Of a stretch of DNA of 64,000 nucleotides, positions 30,350 through 42,563 are shown piece after piece. The DNA lies in NCBI GenBank assembly GCA_014925825.1, contig JACGCK010000001.1, forward strand, positions 496,001 to 560,000, written 5' to 3'. The number at the start of each line of letters is the position of its first letter. Position 1 is the stretch's first letter. Position numbers and translations under genes: made by a program. Source of the stretch: Pholiota molesta. Its lineage: Eukaryota > Basidiomycota > Agaricomycetes > Agaricales > Strophariaceae. The notes under the pieces are model-generated. The model worked only from the letters and a program-made list of their open reading frames with translations, did not search any database and was not told the DNA's origin.

Positions 30350-31610
30350 TAGACCCTTGGTCACTCAGGCGCTTAGCGGGCGCTTAAATCCCATATGTAG
30401 ACCAGACCGCATTTGGCAATACTTATTCCGGATGATTTACGCTCGATTGGGTATGCCGCGATGCCGCGTGCACGTGCATGATCGCCGTGTCTCGGATCAC
30501 GCCGCGGTCGGCGCGCGGCTATTTGGGCGTGCACGCGTGCGCGCGCGTGTCTATTTTTGTAAATTTCGCCGCGCTGCGCTGGCAGCTTGGGGGCGCGTTC
30601 CCTCCTCCCCTGAGCCGCTGAGACTTGAAAAAAAATGTGCCCGGCTCAAATTCCCTGCTCAACTCTGTATTCTGTGTAGGGGTAGTCAATACAGTACTTA
30701 TGTACCCATTTGTGCTGCTTTTAAGTGGAATAGGACGTGTATTTGCTCTAATAACTGTCAGTAAGTAAAATAGGGCAGTGGTTCACGCGTGGTTTGCTTC
30801 AGTAAGTAGTGGTAAGTAAAGAATTTGGCAGGGTAAGTACTTACCTTCGTATGATTTACCATCAGCCCGTAAATCAAGGCTTGATTTACGCCTTGATTTA
30901 CAGAAATGAGCTAGTTGGCTCACGGCAGCGCCCTAATTCGGTCGCGCTGATTTACACTGCTAGCCACATCAGCGCCCATGTTTACCGAGGCCGCACCCCT
31001 CCTGTCCGGCCATCAAATGGACGACACGCATTGCACCGCTGTGTGGATGCGTGCCGCGCGCGCTCACGAGATGTATGCCATTGCACTCCAAATTTTCTTC
31101 GCGCTTACGCGCGCTTAGACTTCAGTAGCCTTCAGTAGTAGCTCTAAATATTCTTATGCCCCTATAAGGCACAAAATGGAACTCCATCTACGTGCATTAG
31201 TTGCCCATCTTTTGGTACATACTCTACACATTGCATTTTCCTCTTTCCATTGCCCTAGAAAAAGAAAATCGCATTAAAATAGCAAATTTACGGCCTACAT
31301 TATACTAACTAAAGCTACTTATACTAGGGTGGCCATGTATAATGCAGATTGAATGCAGATATACGGCCTTCGACGTCTGTCGACGCCCTCAACATCTCAG
31401 TATCTCAGTGCGACGCATCAGCTGAATTCGATGCCCGACGCATGCCGGTAAGCGATGCCGCGCTCGATTTACGCGACCCTGGTGGATTTACAGTCACCTG
31501 CGTAAATCAGGCCAGGTAAAGCTACTTATGCCAATGAGTCTGCGAAACGTTGACGGATGCTGAGCATTCCGGGAATCACCTGTAAATCAATCAAAACCAT
31601 GAACATGCTG
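30350..31610. repeat. Repeat-like non-coding block with recurring GTAAATCA/TGATTTAC and GCGCTTA motifs
   Basis: A compositionally odd block. GATTTAC or its complement GTAAATC occurs at about 30853, 30869, 30883, 30895, 30950, 31468, 31484, 31501 and 31581. The 21-base segment 30869-30889 is a near-perfect palindrome with 10-base arms, and 30832-30845 (GGTAAGTACTTACC) is a perfect one. GCGCTTA-rich stretches stand near 30369-30386 and again near 31102-31118 in the same orientation. CG-rich alternating sequence (30455-30600) sits inside. No reverse transcriptase, transposase or long open frame is present. This resembles a decayed or non-autonomous dispersed element, but copy number cannot be judged from one window. 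Confidence 0.4.
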
Positions 31611-31714
31611 TTGCATATATACGTGGAGATGAGGTGGCAGAATGTTGTCGGGGAACATGACAAAGACACCGGTTCGGAGTGAATTCTTCAATGGCACAGC
31701 CACCATTTCACGCC

Positions 31715-33288
31715 GGGTAGGGACCAACAATTAGGCCCATCCGAGAGACTTTACACGGATTTGCCGCCTTCCTAGGTATGAATAATATCTGATTCTCCCG
31801 CTTGACAATACTAAGCCAACATAAACCCACGAAAAGGCATTTCGAAATGGCTGTTATGGCCTGTCGTGTATCTTTTTGGAGTCTTCTTAAAGGTCTTTCT
31901 TAAGTCTTCTTCATATATCTGTCCATAAGAAGAGCTGAACTCCCATCCTATTGCTTTACTTAGATTCCTGCATACTCGAATGCTCCTCTTCTGAAGCCCG
32001 AAACCCAATCGTCCCAATGGCCGTTGGTTATCTTCTCTCATGGACTTGGAGGAAGTAGAACTGCTTATAGGTGCGCATCAGCACAACGGAGGTGTTCGTT
32101 TCCATGCCTTACACAGATATAGCCAGTTTTGTAGTCGCCTGGCGGCATCCGGAAAGGTCGTTTTAGCCATTGAACATCGTGATGGGACTGGCCCAGTCTG
32201 CATGCCTCGTTCATGGAATGAAGGAGGAAAATCTGAACCAAGGACCCTCCTTTACCTGCAGGAAAGGGATATTCGGTAAGTCTACGCTCATCCATCTCAT
32301 CAAGGCATTTTTAATAAACACTCTTCAAGCTGGGATGACAAGGACGCAATCGGTATCCATCCTCTTCCCTTGCGTGGTCAACAGCTAGCATTTAGGCACC
32401 ACGAGGTGTACGTCACTTATTCAACGTTCCGCCGTTTCATTCATGGCGATTCAACCGCGCATCTCGAGACTATTGATGGCACGCTATATAATCAAGAAAG
32501 TTGGACCACGCCTGGCGCCTCTGGCATGGAAAGAATTAGATGTGATGATCAGGTTATACTTGCTGGCCACTCTTTCGGTGGTTGTACAGTTGTAAGTACA
32601 TGCAAATTTCTAATCGATCACCGCATCCTTCTCACATCAAATAGCTGTCTTTGTTATCAACGAAACATTTAGAAGGTTATACGCCCATACCCGTTGACCG
32701 TGTGGTTATTCTCGACCCTTGGTTGGAACCGCTCCCATCTCCTGGCCCTGTTCCTATAGGAAAAACAACTCCGTCCCCTAATGGCACCGTGACTGATGCG
32801 TCTTTTCGCTCGTCATTAGAGAAGACAGTTTCTCTCGCGAGTCAAACGGCCGGAATCGAAACTGATACTCATATATCGCATCCAAGGATGTTAGTCATCA
32901 ATTCAGAAACATTTACACTATGGAAGGATCATTATGCAAGACTACAGGAGATCGTTGCTGGATGGGCACCTGAAGGAGGCAAAATCATGACCATCGGTAA
33001 AGTTTATATTCTATGCACCCTGCGTCGAAGCTAACCTGATTTACAGTTGGTTCCGTCCATGTATCTTTCTCCGACTTCCCTGTCCTCCCGATCGTAGGGA
33101 GGAAAAATGCGCGGCCCATAATGGAGACTATATTGAAGCTCTCGTTATCTTTTCTCGATGATACACTGGAAGACACGCTAAAAACAATACCCACTACAGA
33201 CATGGAAGTCAAGGTCATAGGAGTGAAGAAGGATGGGAAACCTAAGAGGAGACTCGTTGGGAACGTCGGAGACGTCATAACCCAGTAA
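31715..33288 (+). CDS. Platelet-activating-factor acetylhydrolase-like lipase (5' end unresolved)
   Basis: Alpha/beta-hydrolase of the PAF-AH family, which cleaves short or oxidised sn-2 acyl groups from phospholipids. Readable blocks: PIRETLHGFAAFL near 31740-31780, WPLVIFSHGLGGSRTAY near 32015-32070 (oxyanion region), RLAASGKVVLAIEHRDGTGP, the nucleophile motif GHSFGGCT near 32570 split by an intron, VVILDPWLEPLP (catalytic Asp region) and VGSVHVSFSDFPVLP near 33045 with the catalytic His. It ends GDVITQ-stop at 33288. Introns with GT-AG ends occur at about 32074-32121, 32276-32330, 32592-32643 and 32997-33045. The expected first 60-100 residues are not readable; a repeat-like block lies directly upstream. 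Frame breaks exist near 31730 and 31900-31990. Confidence 0.85.
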
Positions 33289-33591
33289 ACGAGCGTTTGT
33301 CGCTATATAGGCGTTCTTAGTGTCCCCAAGAATTTTTAAGTAGAGCGGTAAATTCGCATATCTAGTAGTACATAACTAACGGATATAAAACCTGTATAAA
33401 ACCGTCTTTCCTGACAGAATTACACTGAGAGTACTTATGTGACGCTCAAGTAACGTCTAATTGAATTTGTTGACTGCTTCTCTCTACGCCAAACAATCGA
33501 GTCGCGTCGACACAAGTTGGTCGACATCAAGACTGACTCCTTTGTCCACCATCATCAACGCCTATCTTCAAATCCTTCATTCACAAAAAAA
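33289..33591. other. Intergenic before Naa10
   Basis: About 300 bases between two tandem plus-strand genes, with an A-run just before the Naa10 ATG. Nothing else is seen. Confidence 0.6.
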
Positions 33592-34359
33592 ATGAATATT
33601 CGGACAGTGAGAGTACGTACCACGCCTTGATATCCATAAGACGCGTTCTGACGGATCGCCAAGGTTGATGACCTTGCAGGAATGCAGGCATGTAACTTGC
33701 AAAATCTTCCTGAAAACTACACTATGAAATATTGTACGCACGTCGCCCGAATCCTATTCCAAGACATCAATAATGTTAACATTATTTGAAGACATGTACC
33801 ATGCCATGACCTGGCCTTCAATATCGTTCGTCGCTGAAGACCATAAAGGACGGATCATTGGTTACATCCTGGCAAAGATGTGTGGACTCTGACTGCCCTG
33901 GTGCCCGGGCTGTTGTCTAACAGAAAACGAATTCAACCAGGGATGAAGAAGTTGCAGAAGGTGAAGAGCCTCATGGACATGTCACTTCGATATCGGTGCT
34001 GCGATCGTATCGACGACTCGGACTTGCAAAAAAGCTCATGGTTCAATCCCGTATGTCTATCTATATTCTGGACAACTGTCTGCCAGTGATTTTCGAAACT
34101 GATTCTTGTCACCTTTGCAGAAGAGGCTATGGCTCAGATCTATCGTGCTTCGTATGTATCTCTACACGTCAGAAAATCCAACAGGGCTGCTCTGGGGCTA
34201 TACAGGGATACACTTGGTTTTACTGTCAAGGACATAGAGAAGAAATATTGTATGTTTCTCTTTGTCGTCACTTGATTTCATTATGGCTGATAATGCATAT
34301 AAACAGATGCAGATGGAGAGGATGCATATTCCATGCATCTATCGTTGAAGCCACATTGA
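33592..34359 (+). CDS. ARD1: N-terminal acetyltransferase A catalytic subunit Naa10 (ARD1)
   Basis: Catalytic GNAT subunit of the ribosome-bound NatA complex, which acetylates nascent N-termini (Ser, Ala, Thr, Gly). Exon 1 is MNIRTVR (33592-33612); exon 2 gives VDDLAGMQACNLQNLPENYT; exon 3 has MYHAMTWPSISFVAEDHKGR and IIGYILAKM. The acetyl-CoA loop appears as RSYRRLGLAKKLM (R-x2-G/A pattern) at about 34000-34035, followed by YVSLHVRKSNRAALGLYRDT, and the short end GEDAYSMHLSLKPH-stop at 34359. The junction at 33879 needs one more G (ATG|gt) to stay in frame. The long acidic C-terminal tail of animal NAA10 is absent. Confidence 0.93.
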
Positions 34360-34482
34360 TGCGACAAATAAGAAGAGGTATCTATGATACATCAAGTATA
34401 CATGAAAAGTACATAATTGGTACGCCAGCTAGAGTTGAAACTATCATAACAGAGCACGTAAGGTTACATGCTATACATGCCG

Positions 34483-35924
34483 TCAAAATTCAATTAGGTC
34501 GCCACTATTCGCCTTTTCTTTTCTTGGTGACTGTGGCCTTCGGGATTTCCGAAGACTCCTTGGCGGATTAGGGATAATACCGCGACTTGAGAGGACAGCA
34601 TCACGAATGATATTTGCAGCGGCGAGCCCAAGCTGATAATATCCATCATTGGTGTTCCCGCCAAACATTCCGGTATGCCCTTGGACCTCATCTGGGGCAA
34701 TGCTATTACTTGCTGGGATGAAGTGATCCGTCGACCGACTGCCGTACTTTGGCAGTACCACGAATGTCCGCGAAGTTAGGTGCTCAGGAGGGTTTGGGGG
34801 TAGAATGGAATAAAGACTGAGTCACTGTTAGACTGGCTGCTCTAGCGGAACATATGAAAATTACTGACTTCCGAAAAACAACACCAAGATCTCTCTCGAT
34901 GTCAAGCAAGGCTTCCACCCTCTGTTCCAACCCCGCTTCGTCCCACAGATTCCCAACATATTTCAAATGATCGCCTGCCCAAGAGAAACCTTGTGTCAGG
35001 TCATCTTTTTTGTAATACGCACCCCCAGCCGCTGCACCCGCAAGAATAGCACCGCCAACTGCATATGCCGCAGGTCCTGCCCATTTACCCCACCCAGATT
35101 GTGCAGCAGGGGTCGTTGCTGCTGGCTGGGCAGCTTTCTTGGCTCCGAAGCCTGCAAACGAGCCAAGCAGGGCAGATCCCACAGTCACTGCGGCGTTCGC
35201 ATGTTGCGCTACTTTGGTAACACTGTTCTTCACCACGAAAGGATGAAGACCATAGTACTAGTGTAGTTGTTTGTCAATGGCAATAACGGTACAGCGAGAA
35301 TGGTGTTACCGGAGTATCGAAAGCGATACATGCCACAATCTTCGGCCATAGCGGGGCATCTTGATCTGGGCGTGATCGAACGAATTCTCGCAAGGTATCA
35401 GCAGCGAGCAGCCCTCCCATACTGATTGAATGAACAAGGTGTAAACCCGTTTTATAGAATCAAAAAAGAACATACCTATGCCCACATAGCACAATCTTGG
35501 CCTTTCCTGCCCCCAATCCCGTTTCAACTTCACGTTCGACAGTCAAGGTCGTAAGCCAGTCCGCGAAACGGACAACGGCTTTATCCTTTTGCGTGATGAA
35601 TTGAGAGAGGTCTTTCAAATACATGTAATAGACTGACTAGTTCCCCCTTCGTCTATGGTGTATCGACAGTTAGAACCGCAGGCGCCGAGTCAAGAATTGG
35701 AAAGACATCACCTCATAAGCCGGGAAGATTATAGATTGCACCACGGTGTGTTCAAGGGTCTCAGAGAGGAGGTGCTGAATCCGTTGTGGAAATTCTCCGA
35801 ATGTTTCGTCTGTTCCTTTGAATCCGTGTATGAAGACCAGAAGGACGAGTTCAGATTCTCGCCTTTCCAGAGCTAGGGAGTCTTGCTTTGGGGCTTGAAA
35901 GTTCGTGTTCAGACCAGAGGCCAT
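34483..35924 (-). CDS. Alpha/beta-hydrolase (DUF676-like putative lipase/esterase)
   Basis: Starts MASGLNTNFQAPKQDS at 35924. Early blocks LVLLVFIHGFKGTDETFGEF (oxyanion-hole region) and a later nucleophile elbow GHSMGGLLAAD, split by an intron at about 35478-35427, identify a serine hydrolase of the DUF676/lipase type common in Agaricomycetes. After FDTP it carries an Ala/Gly-rich hydrophobic segment (AYAVGGAILAGAAAGGAYY, about 35075-35020) that could be a membrane helix, then a domain ending with NTNDGYYQLGLAAANIIRDA and a basic tail (SRRPQSPRKEKANS) closing at 34483. The HTGMFGG segment near 34670 may hold the catalytic His. Substrate unknown. Confidence 0.75.
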
Positions 35925-36405
35925 TTCGCGAGTCACAGAGGAAGTGAATTTTTACTGTCCCGATGGGTGAGAGGTTCAGCTTTGCATGAATAGACTCAGC
36001 AAGAATGTGTATGGGTAGCAGGAGTGTTGTTGATGATGGTGGTACAGATCAAGTCGCAGGAGAACTAAAAATAACGCTCTTTCTTCAAAAACGTTAATGG
36101 GACTTGCAGCATTTTAAATAAAATTATTTATTTCCAGAATATTCATTCGAAGACGGCAAAAGGTGCCTATGCCTTTTAGCTCATTTGTGTATTCAGACCC
36201 TCAGAGTAAACTCGGGCTGAATACTTCCTCAGATGTGGGGTATAGGCAAGAGTTGCATAATCTCAATCCGGCGCAAGATACTAGCATTGATCGTAATGTA
36301 TATCTGTATGTATGTGCAATAAGTCCGAAGAAGGAAGCTTCATGAAATATTAGTATTCAACAAATGCCGTGAAAGGATCAAGAAAAAGCCCAACGCCACC
36401 ACAGG
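35925..36405. other. Intergenic between hydrolase start and C2H2 gene end
   Basis: About 480 bases: promoter of the hydrolase and 3' flank of the zinc-finger gene, both minus strand. No extra feature is seen. Confidence 0.55.
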
Positions 36406-38095
36406 TTAAAGCTGGCTCATTGTCTGACTCTCGTAAGGAGCTTGGGTCTGCAATGGTGGATAAGAAAAATCGTCGAAAGAATCGGAGTTATCTAAATCCA
36501 TGTAATCTTGTGAGGTGTCAAGTGCAGCCGGAAAATCCTGTATTTCGTGTGAGATCGGATCGACCTGTTCAAGTTGTATTGATTTTTCATCCTCTTTTGG
36601 AGATGGAGATTCTGGGGCGAGCGCTATAGGCGTTATATGCAGGGTTCCCGAGCGGAATACGCTTTTCTTCTTCGATGACAGCTTTGAATTCGATGCAGGC
36701 GAGGCTCCGTTCATAGATTGCAGTTGTGAATTCTCCGGAGAGATCTGCGTCCCTTCTTGGTCAAGCTCCGGTTCATGCAATGATTGTTTACTGCTAGACT
36801 TGCGCCTTACGACGGGTTGATACCAGTTTTGCCTAGTAGGTGTGCTGATGGCGAATGTAGGCGACGAAAGAGGAGCTGGAGCACTCAGCGGCAGAAAAGC
36901 GCTTGAGCTTGGAACGGTTTCAATGGGAGGTGGCCGGTGTTTCTTAGGGCCGTGGTGGTGTAACGGAAACGTGTCGAATTGAAATTGAGACGGAGGTTGA
37001 GACGGGGATTCGAAAATCGCAAGTGGATCTGCCGTTTCATCTGAGTTCTCGGAACCCCATGATAACTCTTCTTCATAGAGTTCTCCTTCTTTAGGGTCGT
37101 CCGTGTTCAATTCTGCAGCAACGGGCTTACTAGATTGTTTCGGAATTTCCTGCTCCAAACCATGGACTTCGTCCAGTGCATCCTCGTCACTTTCACTGTC
37201 GTCATCCGAAAGGCTTTGAGTCAATTGCTTAGCGACGGAGGCTTGTGAAGTAGATGTTTCCATGCTTGTAGATTGGGATAAGGGATGAGAGCGAGAGCGG
37301 AGAGATTTAATCCACGATGTGGGTTCATGTTCAGAAACATCGAAGTCAAGTCTTCTCTTCTTAGATACTAAAGAGCTGAAAGAAGGAGATGCTGGTATCG
37401 ATAGTGGTTGAGGGGTCGCAGCTGGAGAATTGAAAGAAGCAAATGTCGGCGATGAAGATAAATCTGGATGCTGCGCCTGAAGGTCCCCTGATTCTGGAGT
37501 AGAAGATAGTTGGAAATGCCTCATGGCATCCTCATAGAAAGGCTGCATAGATGGTCCGTTCTCAATTGCACTTCCACCTCCAGCTTCACTTTCGACCTTG
37601 GATGTCGATGGGTTGCTAGTAGGATGTACATGGCCCAGAAACTGTTCATCACGTAAGTGAAATGTGTCGATGGATGGACTTGAATTTGGAGGGGATGGAA
37701 GAGAAGATTGAATTGGACGCTCCAAACTTGAATCTGTATTTACATACGGCAATGAGATGGAGCTGTCTTGATGTTGTCTCATAAAAGAGCATACCTTGCC
37801 CTCTTGAATTCTGGGTAGACTTTTGGGAGTTGGACGCATACAGGCCCTTCACAAGAGACGACACATGCAGAGAATCTCCTGATCCTTCCTCTACTCTTCG
37901 TGTCATCGCAATGTCTCTTCGGCGTATTGGGATGGAACGTCGGGCATGATCGTGAATGACATGATGCACAAGTGCCGCATTATCGGAGAACGTGCTCCTA
38001 CACCAAGCCCATTTGCAGCTAAAGATGTGACCAGAGGATCCTTGAGAAGGCAGGCCCAAGGATTGTGAAGTGATTTGCGGAAATGAAGGATCCAT
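36406..38095 (-). CDS. C2H2 zinc-finger protein with long disordered region
   Basis: From ATG 38095 (MDPSFPQITSQSLGLP) the protein has one C2H2-like finger, CKWAWCRSTFSDNAALVHHV..H (Cys-x4-Cys, two His), about residues 20-50, then a Ser/Pro/Glu-rich region of more than 450 residues without other domains, ending PPLQTQAPYESQTMSQL-stop. A putative nuclear signal is KKRRLDFD near 37350. The frame changes near 37800, either at a very short intron or at one missing base close to RGQ/GKVC. A possible non-coding upstream exon exists, since an acceptor-like TTTGCAG precedes CCTATCG. A single finger plus disorder suggests a DNA- or RNA-binding regulator; no function is claimed. Confidence 0.75.
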
Positions 38096-38370
38096 CTGGG
38101 ACCTCCTTCTCAAAATACTAGCGTAAGTATGGATTGAGGGATTCGTTTGGTCTTGGAACGACTGAGCGACGATAGGCTGCAAATATCATGTAGTTTTCCA
38201 ACCGTCTCCCCTCGGTGGAAAAGCGAAGACTGGAGTAACGAGGTGGGTGTGGATGACAGTATGCAGGATGACAAATATTAATTGAATAACGATTTTGATC
38301 CGCGCATGTGACAGCCGAATCACGACCTTGTGACGCTCCGTGTCAGCATCTTATCTTGCAACCACCAACC

Positions 38371-39110
38371 ATGTCTTTCCAATTCGACAAAGCTCCTTCA
38401 CTTACATACCTTGGGCTTCCCCAAGATTATACCCCATCTCCAGAAAATGACCCCATTGCCTTCCTTATCGAACGTCTCTTCCAGCTTCCGCCACATCTTT
38501 TATCGCATTTTAGCTACATCACAACGCCGAAACAGCGTACAGTCATAACTCCCATTCGGAACAGACGCCTGCAGCATGTCAGCAAGAATCCTCCCGAGCT
38601 GCAGTTCGACGCTGCACGAAACACGTGGCCAAGTCTTTGGCAAGGCCGCACTGAGCGACGCGGAGTACAGGAAGGCAAAGAGGAGAAAGCATGGGCCGAA
38701 AGCGCCTTCCTGGGTGGAAGTAAGCAACATATCGGAAAACTAGGTAGTCTTTTGGCAGATTATGAAGAAGAAAGAGAAGCAGAGCGTGCAAGAGAAATGA
38801 GGAGGAGTAGACCGCCTCCTGAGGATGAATTCGTACCCGAGGAGGATACTGATAGCGAAGATGAAGACGGTCCAACGTCCAATGCTCCGCCGGAAGTTGA
38901 GACAGAGGCAGAACTCAAAGCATCATTTGAGCGCCTCATACGGGAACGTTTCATATACGGTTTACTTGATGTGTGTATGTCTTTGGTGTCTATGTGCCGA
39001 TTGGCTTATTATGTTCTTGACAGAACATTGATTATGACAATGTCGACTGGGATGAGAGTTTGGATGTTGAAGAACGAGACACAGAAGAGCGGTGGTTTGA
39101 GGAGGATTAG
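38371..39110 (+). CDS. CCDC97-like protein (DUF2052)
   Basis: Two exons (38371-38970, 39024-39110), 228 residues, frame intact. The C-terminal half matches the CCDC97/DUF2052 family: an Arg/Glu-rich helix followed by ERFIYGLLDNIDYDNVDWDE and the acidic end EERDTEERWFEED. Human CCDC97 is associated with the U2/SF3B part of the spliceosome, which is family knowledge not shown here. Head-to-head with the C2H2 gene with 275 bases between start codons. Confidence 0.82.
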
Positions 39111-39405
39111 TTCAGAAATTGATTCAACCGTCTGTAACTCGATCTAGTCGGCGAGGTTCAATACATTTATATTATTGGTGACATTCCTATAGAGAAGGGA
39201 CACAACTACTCAAGTCTGTAAGAGGTAGCAAACAAAGAGAATATGTAATAGCCACATTCGCAATATAGCGAAGATGATGGGAGGTCCGAGGAAGTAATAT
39301 TACAGAACATAATGTTAGTTTGTACACAGTGACTAGACAGGCAGAAAGAAAAAGAACAATTATGTTTTACACGTCTTCGTCTTGACTTTGATCTGAACCA
39401 GCAGA

Positions 39406-42325
39406 TCAACGCTGAGCACGAGGGCCATGGCCACTGCTTCCTGCACCAGACCCACTCGCCTCAGGCCGTGCATCCGTATTGCGTCCAAATAATAATGATG
39501 TGGCGTAGTTCTCGGCCGCGTGCAAGGTGTTGCGAATACCCCGTTTAACGCTTCTCGCCCTCTGCTCTGGCTGCGCCTCGGTCGAATTTCTAGGCTGCTC
39601 CCGTCGGCCACGCGAAGAATCTGCTCCAAGAGCCGATTGCACCGACTCATGAAGCTCCCTGGTAGCCGGAGGCGTCAAGACAGGTTCCTGATATGCCCAT
39701 TTGGTATTCAGGTGGGGCGCAATCGGCGTGGAATCTTCGCGCAGAGCTCTCCTTTCGGGCTCGGGCTCCGAGTCTGAGTTGCCCTGCGAGCTTCCAGATG
39801 GCGGTGGCTCGTGGGCAGGCGAGAGACGGGAAGCTGAAGGCTGGTGCGGGGTAAGTTCGCGCGCGAGCTCGTGTGCGCGAAGGGTGCCCCCCTGTGCTCC
39901 TGCCTGAGTTCCTCTGCCATGTCCGATCTCCGCATAGTTTAAGTCCGGGGTCAAGACACCGTTTCCCTGTGGTGAACCAACTGGTGCAGGCCTTTCTTGA
40001 TATGTACGGAAAAGAGTGGTCCAATCATCGGTGCCAGGTTCAATATTGTCTGTGGATATGTTGGGTATTGCATCCGTTGACGATTGCGAAGATTCGATTA
40101 TGGGTAGCACATCAGCAGCTGTACGACCATGCCGCACATGCACCCGAGACAGGCGAGAGGGCCCAGCAGCGGGTGTCGAAGCTTGAATTTGCGCATTCAA
40201 GCGAGATGTGGCGGCTTGCAAGTTGGAGGCTTGCGACACTTCTGATCGAACGTCGCGTCCATTGTGGCGAGTGGCGGCAGGCGGAATGACGGTTGCAGAA
40301 CGACTTGGACGGTCGCGTTGGAAAGTGAATTCATGGGGTTGGGGTGGATGAGCATGATGGCCATGCTGGTGAGGGTGCCCACGAGCAGTTGTTATATTTG
40401 GGTTGTAAAGCATGTGTTGCCGAGGGTATCCTTCCAATTCTCGCAATTCTCCGAAAGCTTCAGGCTCGGGAGTATCGTCCTCCTGATAACCTTCGCCATC
40501 AAAGTCATCTTCTTCATACTCTGTGTCGTCGGTGTTGTTCAGCTCCGTGATACGATCAAATAGCTCCGTCAAGTAAGCGCGTAGCTGTGATACACCTTTC
40601 CCAGAGAAGACGCAGAATGCTTGACGTTGAGCAGAGTTGAAGTCCTATGAACATCGCAATTGAGATGACGAATTCCAGGTCAGATAAAGGACTTACTTTG
40701 GGAGCTTCGCGGCAGAACTGTTGTAGCTCTGCTTGGCGGAAAGCAGTCACACCAGTTAGACTAAGATGGGTCAATTTGTGGAGCTTTAGGAGAAGGAAGT
40801 GGATGGCCATGACCGAGATCTGGTCGCAATAAGATAAATGGATTCGTTCGAGGGTGGCATGGCGTTCTGCAAGAGCATAGATGGCCTCATCGGTCAACTG
40901 GTTTACGCGAACAAGTCCGACCCGTCGAAGCTTGGGCAAGGCCGAGAGCTCGAAAACAGACATATCCGTGAGAAGCACGCAGTCTTGATAACATATATAT
41001 AAGTTAGGCACAGCACCGCCTATAAAAAGAGATAACTCACTTGCGAAGTCAATGTATCGGATGCGGGTGCAGGATCGGGCAAGCAACCGCACAGAGCGAT
41101 CCGTGATTTTGCTCGCATGACCAAGGTGGAGATAATGCAAATGCCGACCAAGTTTGCATATCGTTTCAACAGATTTGTCTGTAAGAAGTACGCATTTGGA
41201 AAGGACTAGATTGCGAATCTTCGGGGCGTGAGAGATGATGCCTTCAACTGCTTCATCGGTAATGAGAGCACAAGCAGTCAAATCCAACATGCGCAGGTTC
41301 TCGAATGTGCGATTGATAATGAGTGGCGGGAATTCATTGTTTTTGTTGGAAGTAGAATTGAGGAAGGGATTGACGATGTCGGTTTGAGAATCAGTTCGGA
41401 AAGGGGCTGGGAAGGCTGCATCCGTCAAGAGCGCGCAATGGGATAGACGCATCTCTCGCATGTGTGTTAGATTCGTCCAAATAAGCCGGACTGAGACATC
41501 TGTAATGAGTTCGCAATGATTGAGATCAATCTCCAGAAGCATTGGGCAGCCAAGGGCAAGAGCAGATATAGCAGTATCGGTGATGCGAGATAGACCACTC
41601 AATTTTACCCTTCGAAGGAGTGGGCACGATTCGGCTAAGGAGACGATACCAGTGTCGGTCACCTTGTTGCAACCCGACAGGTTGATCCCCTGCAGCCGCG
41701 ATGCGACCTTAGCCAGCCCCGTTATCGACTCGCTGGAAGTATCGACGACGCCCGTCAGGTCAATAGCGACGAGGTTCACGAAGTGGGGCAGGAGTTTGGC
41801 GAGTGCTGGGCCCGAGAGATGCTTGCATCCGATAAGTGTGAGCCGTTCAAGGCGGTCGCAACGACCATACACGCTGATGAGATCGTCCGTGAGGTCTGAT
41901 CCATGGGAGAGGAAGTTGAGGCGGCGAATGAAGCGAGAGTAGGTGAATGTCTGCTTTTCCTTTTGAAGGAGTTTGGCCATCTTGTAAATGGTATCATACT
42001 TCGCAAAGGTGGGTTTATGCCATAAGAGCTCGACTGCGCATTGGCACCAGGTGCGTGATACCCGCATAACGGAGTAGAGCTCCTTGGGCGAGTGGATATG
42101 CTTGAAGATTTGGATCATAATTTCTGGAGGTATAGCCGCAATTGGGGAGAGATTTGCGGGTCGCTGGACTGTGTCGTGCTCTCGCTTGTAGGCCCATTGG
42201 GCGGGAACGAGCTGGTGGTCGGGATAAAAGGCGAACTGAGGGGCCTCTTCATCGATGTCGACGTCGTCGCCGTCGTCGGAGAGGGATGTGGTGGAGGGGG
42301 CGTGGTGCTTGTAGAGGGACACCAT
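39406..42325 (-). CDS. GRR1: GRR1-type F-box and leucine-rich-repeat protein (SCF substrate receptor)
   Basis: Substrate-recognition subunit of the SCF ubiquitin ligase; in yeast Grr1 targets G1 cyclins and glucose-signalling repressors. Three exons (42325-41041, 40983-40697, 40644-39406), 936 residues, intact. F-box about residues 65-110 (IPPEIMIQIFKHIHSPKELY), then a run of about a dozen cysteine-containing LRRs (for example GCNKVTDTGIVSLAESCPLL, LSHCALLTDAAFPAP, KCVLLTDKSVETICKLG). The C-terminal 390 residues are acidic then Ser/Pro/His-rich and disordered. A shorter relative lies at 60.5-62.0 kb. Head-to-head with the small gene at 42564. Confidence 0.95.
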
Positions 42326-42563
42326 GGTTGTGAATGGAGGGGCGAATGATCCTGGCAGGCAGCCTTACATGCAACCCGACACGTGCCCTTGATGCCTCAG
42401 CCCGTTTCACTCTTGTGCACGCTATGCCGCCATGACAGCCCTCCCACTCCAGGATGCTTCGGCCACCCAAGTTTGTCCCTCTCCCCTTCCCCTCTCTCAC
42501 CTCCTTTACATCCTTCATATCTAGCGCCCGATCTCCTTTGATGCCCTCCTTCAAGCTACGCCC

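Noticed and set aside
36406..37839. The 477-codon frame as a complete gene of its own
   Set aside because: The zinc-finger exon immediately upstream, on the same strand, continues into it after a short intron or one-base correction.
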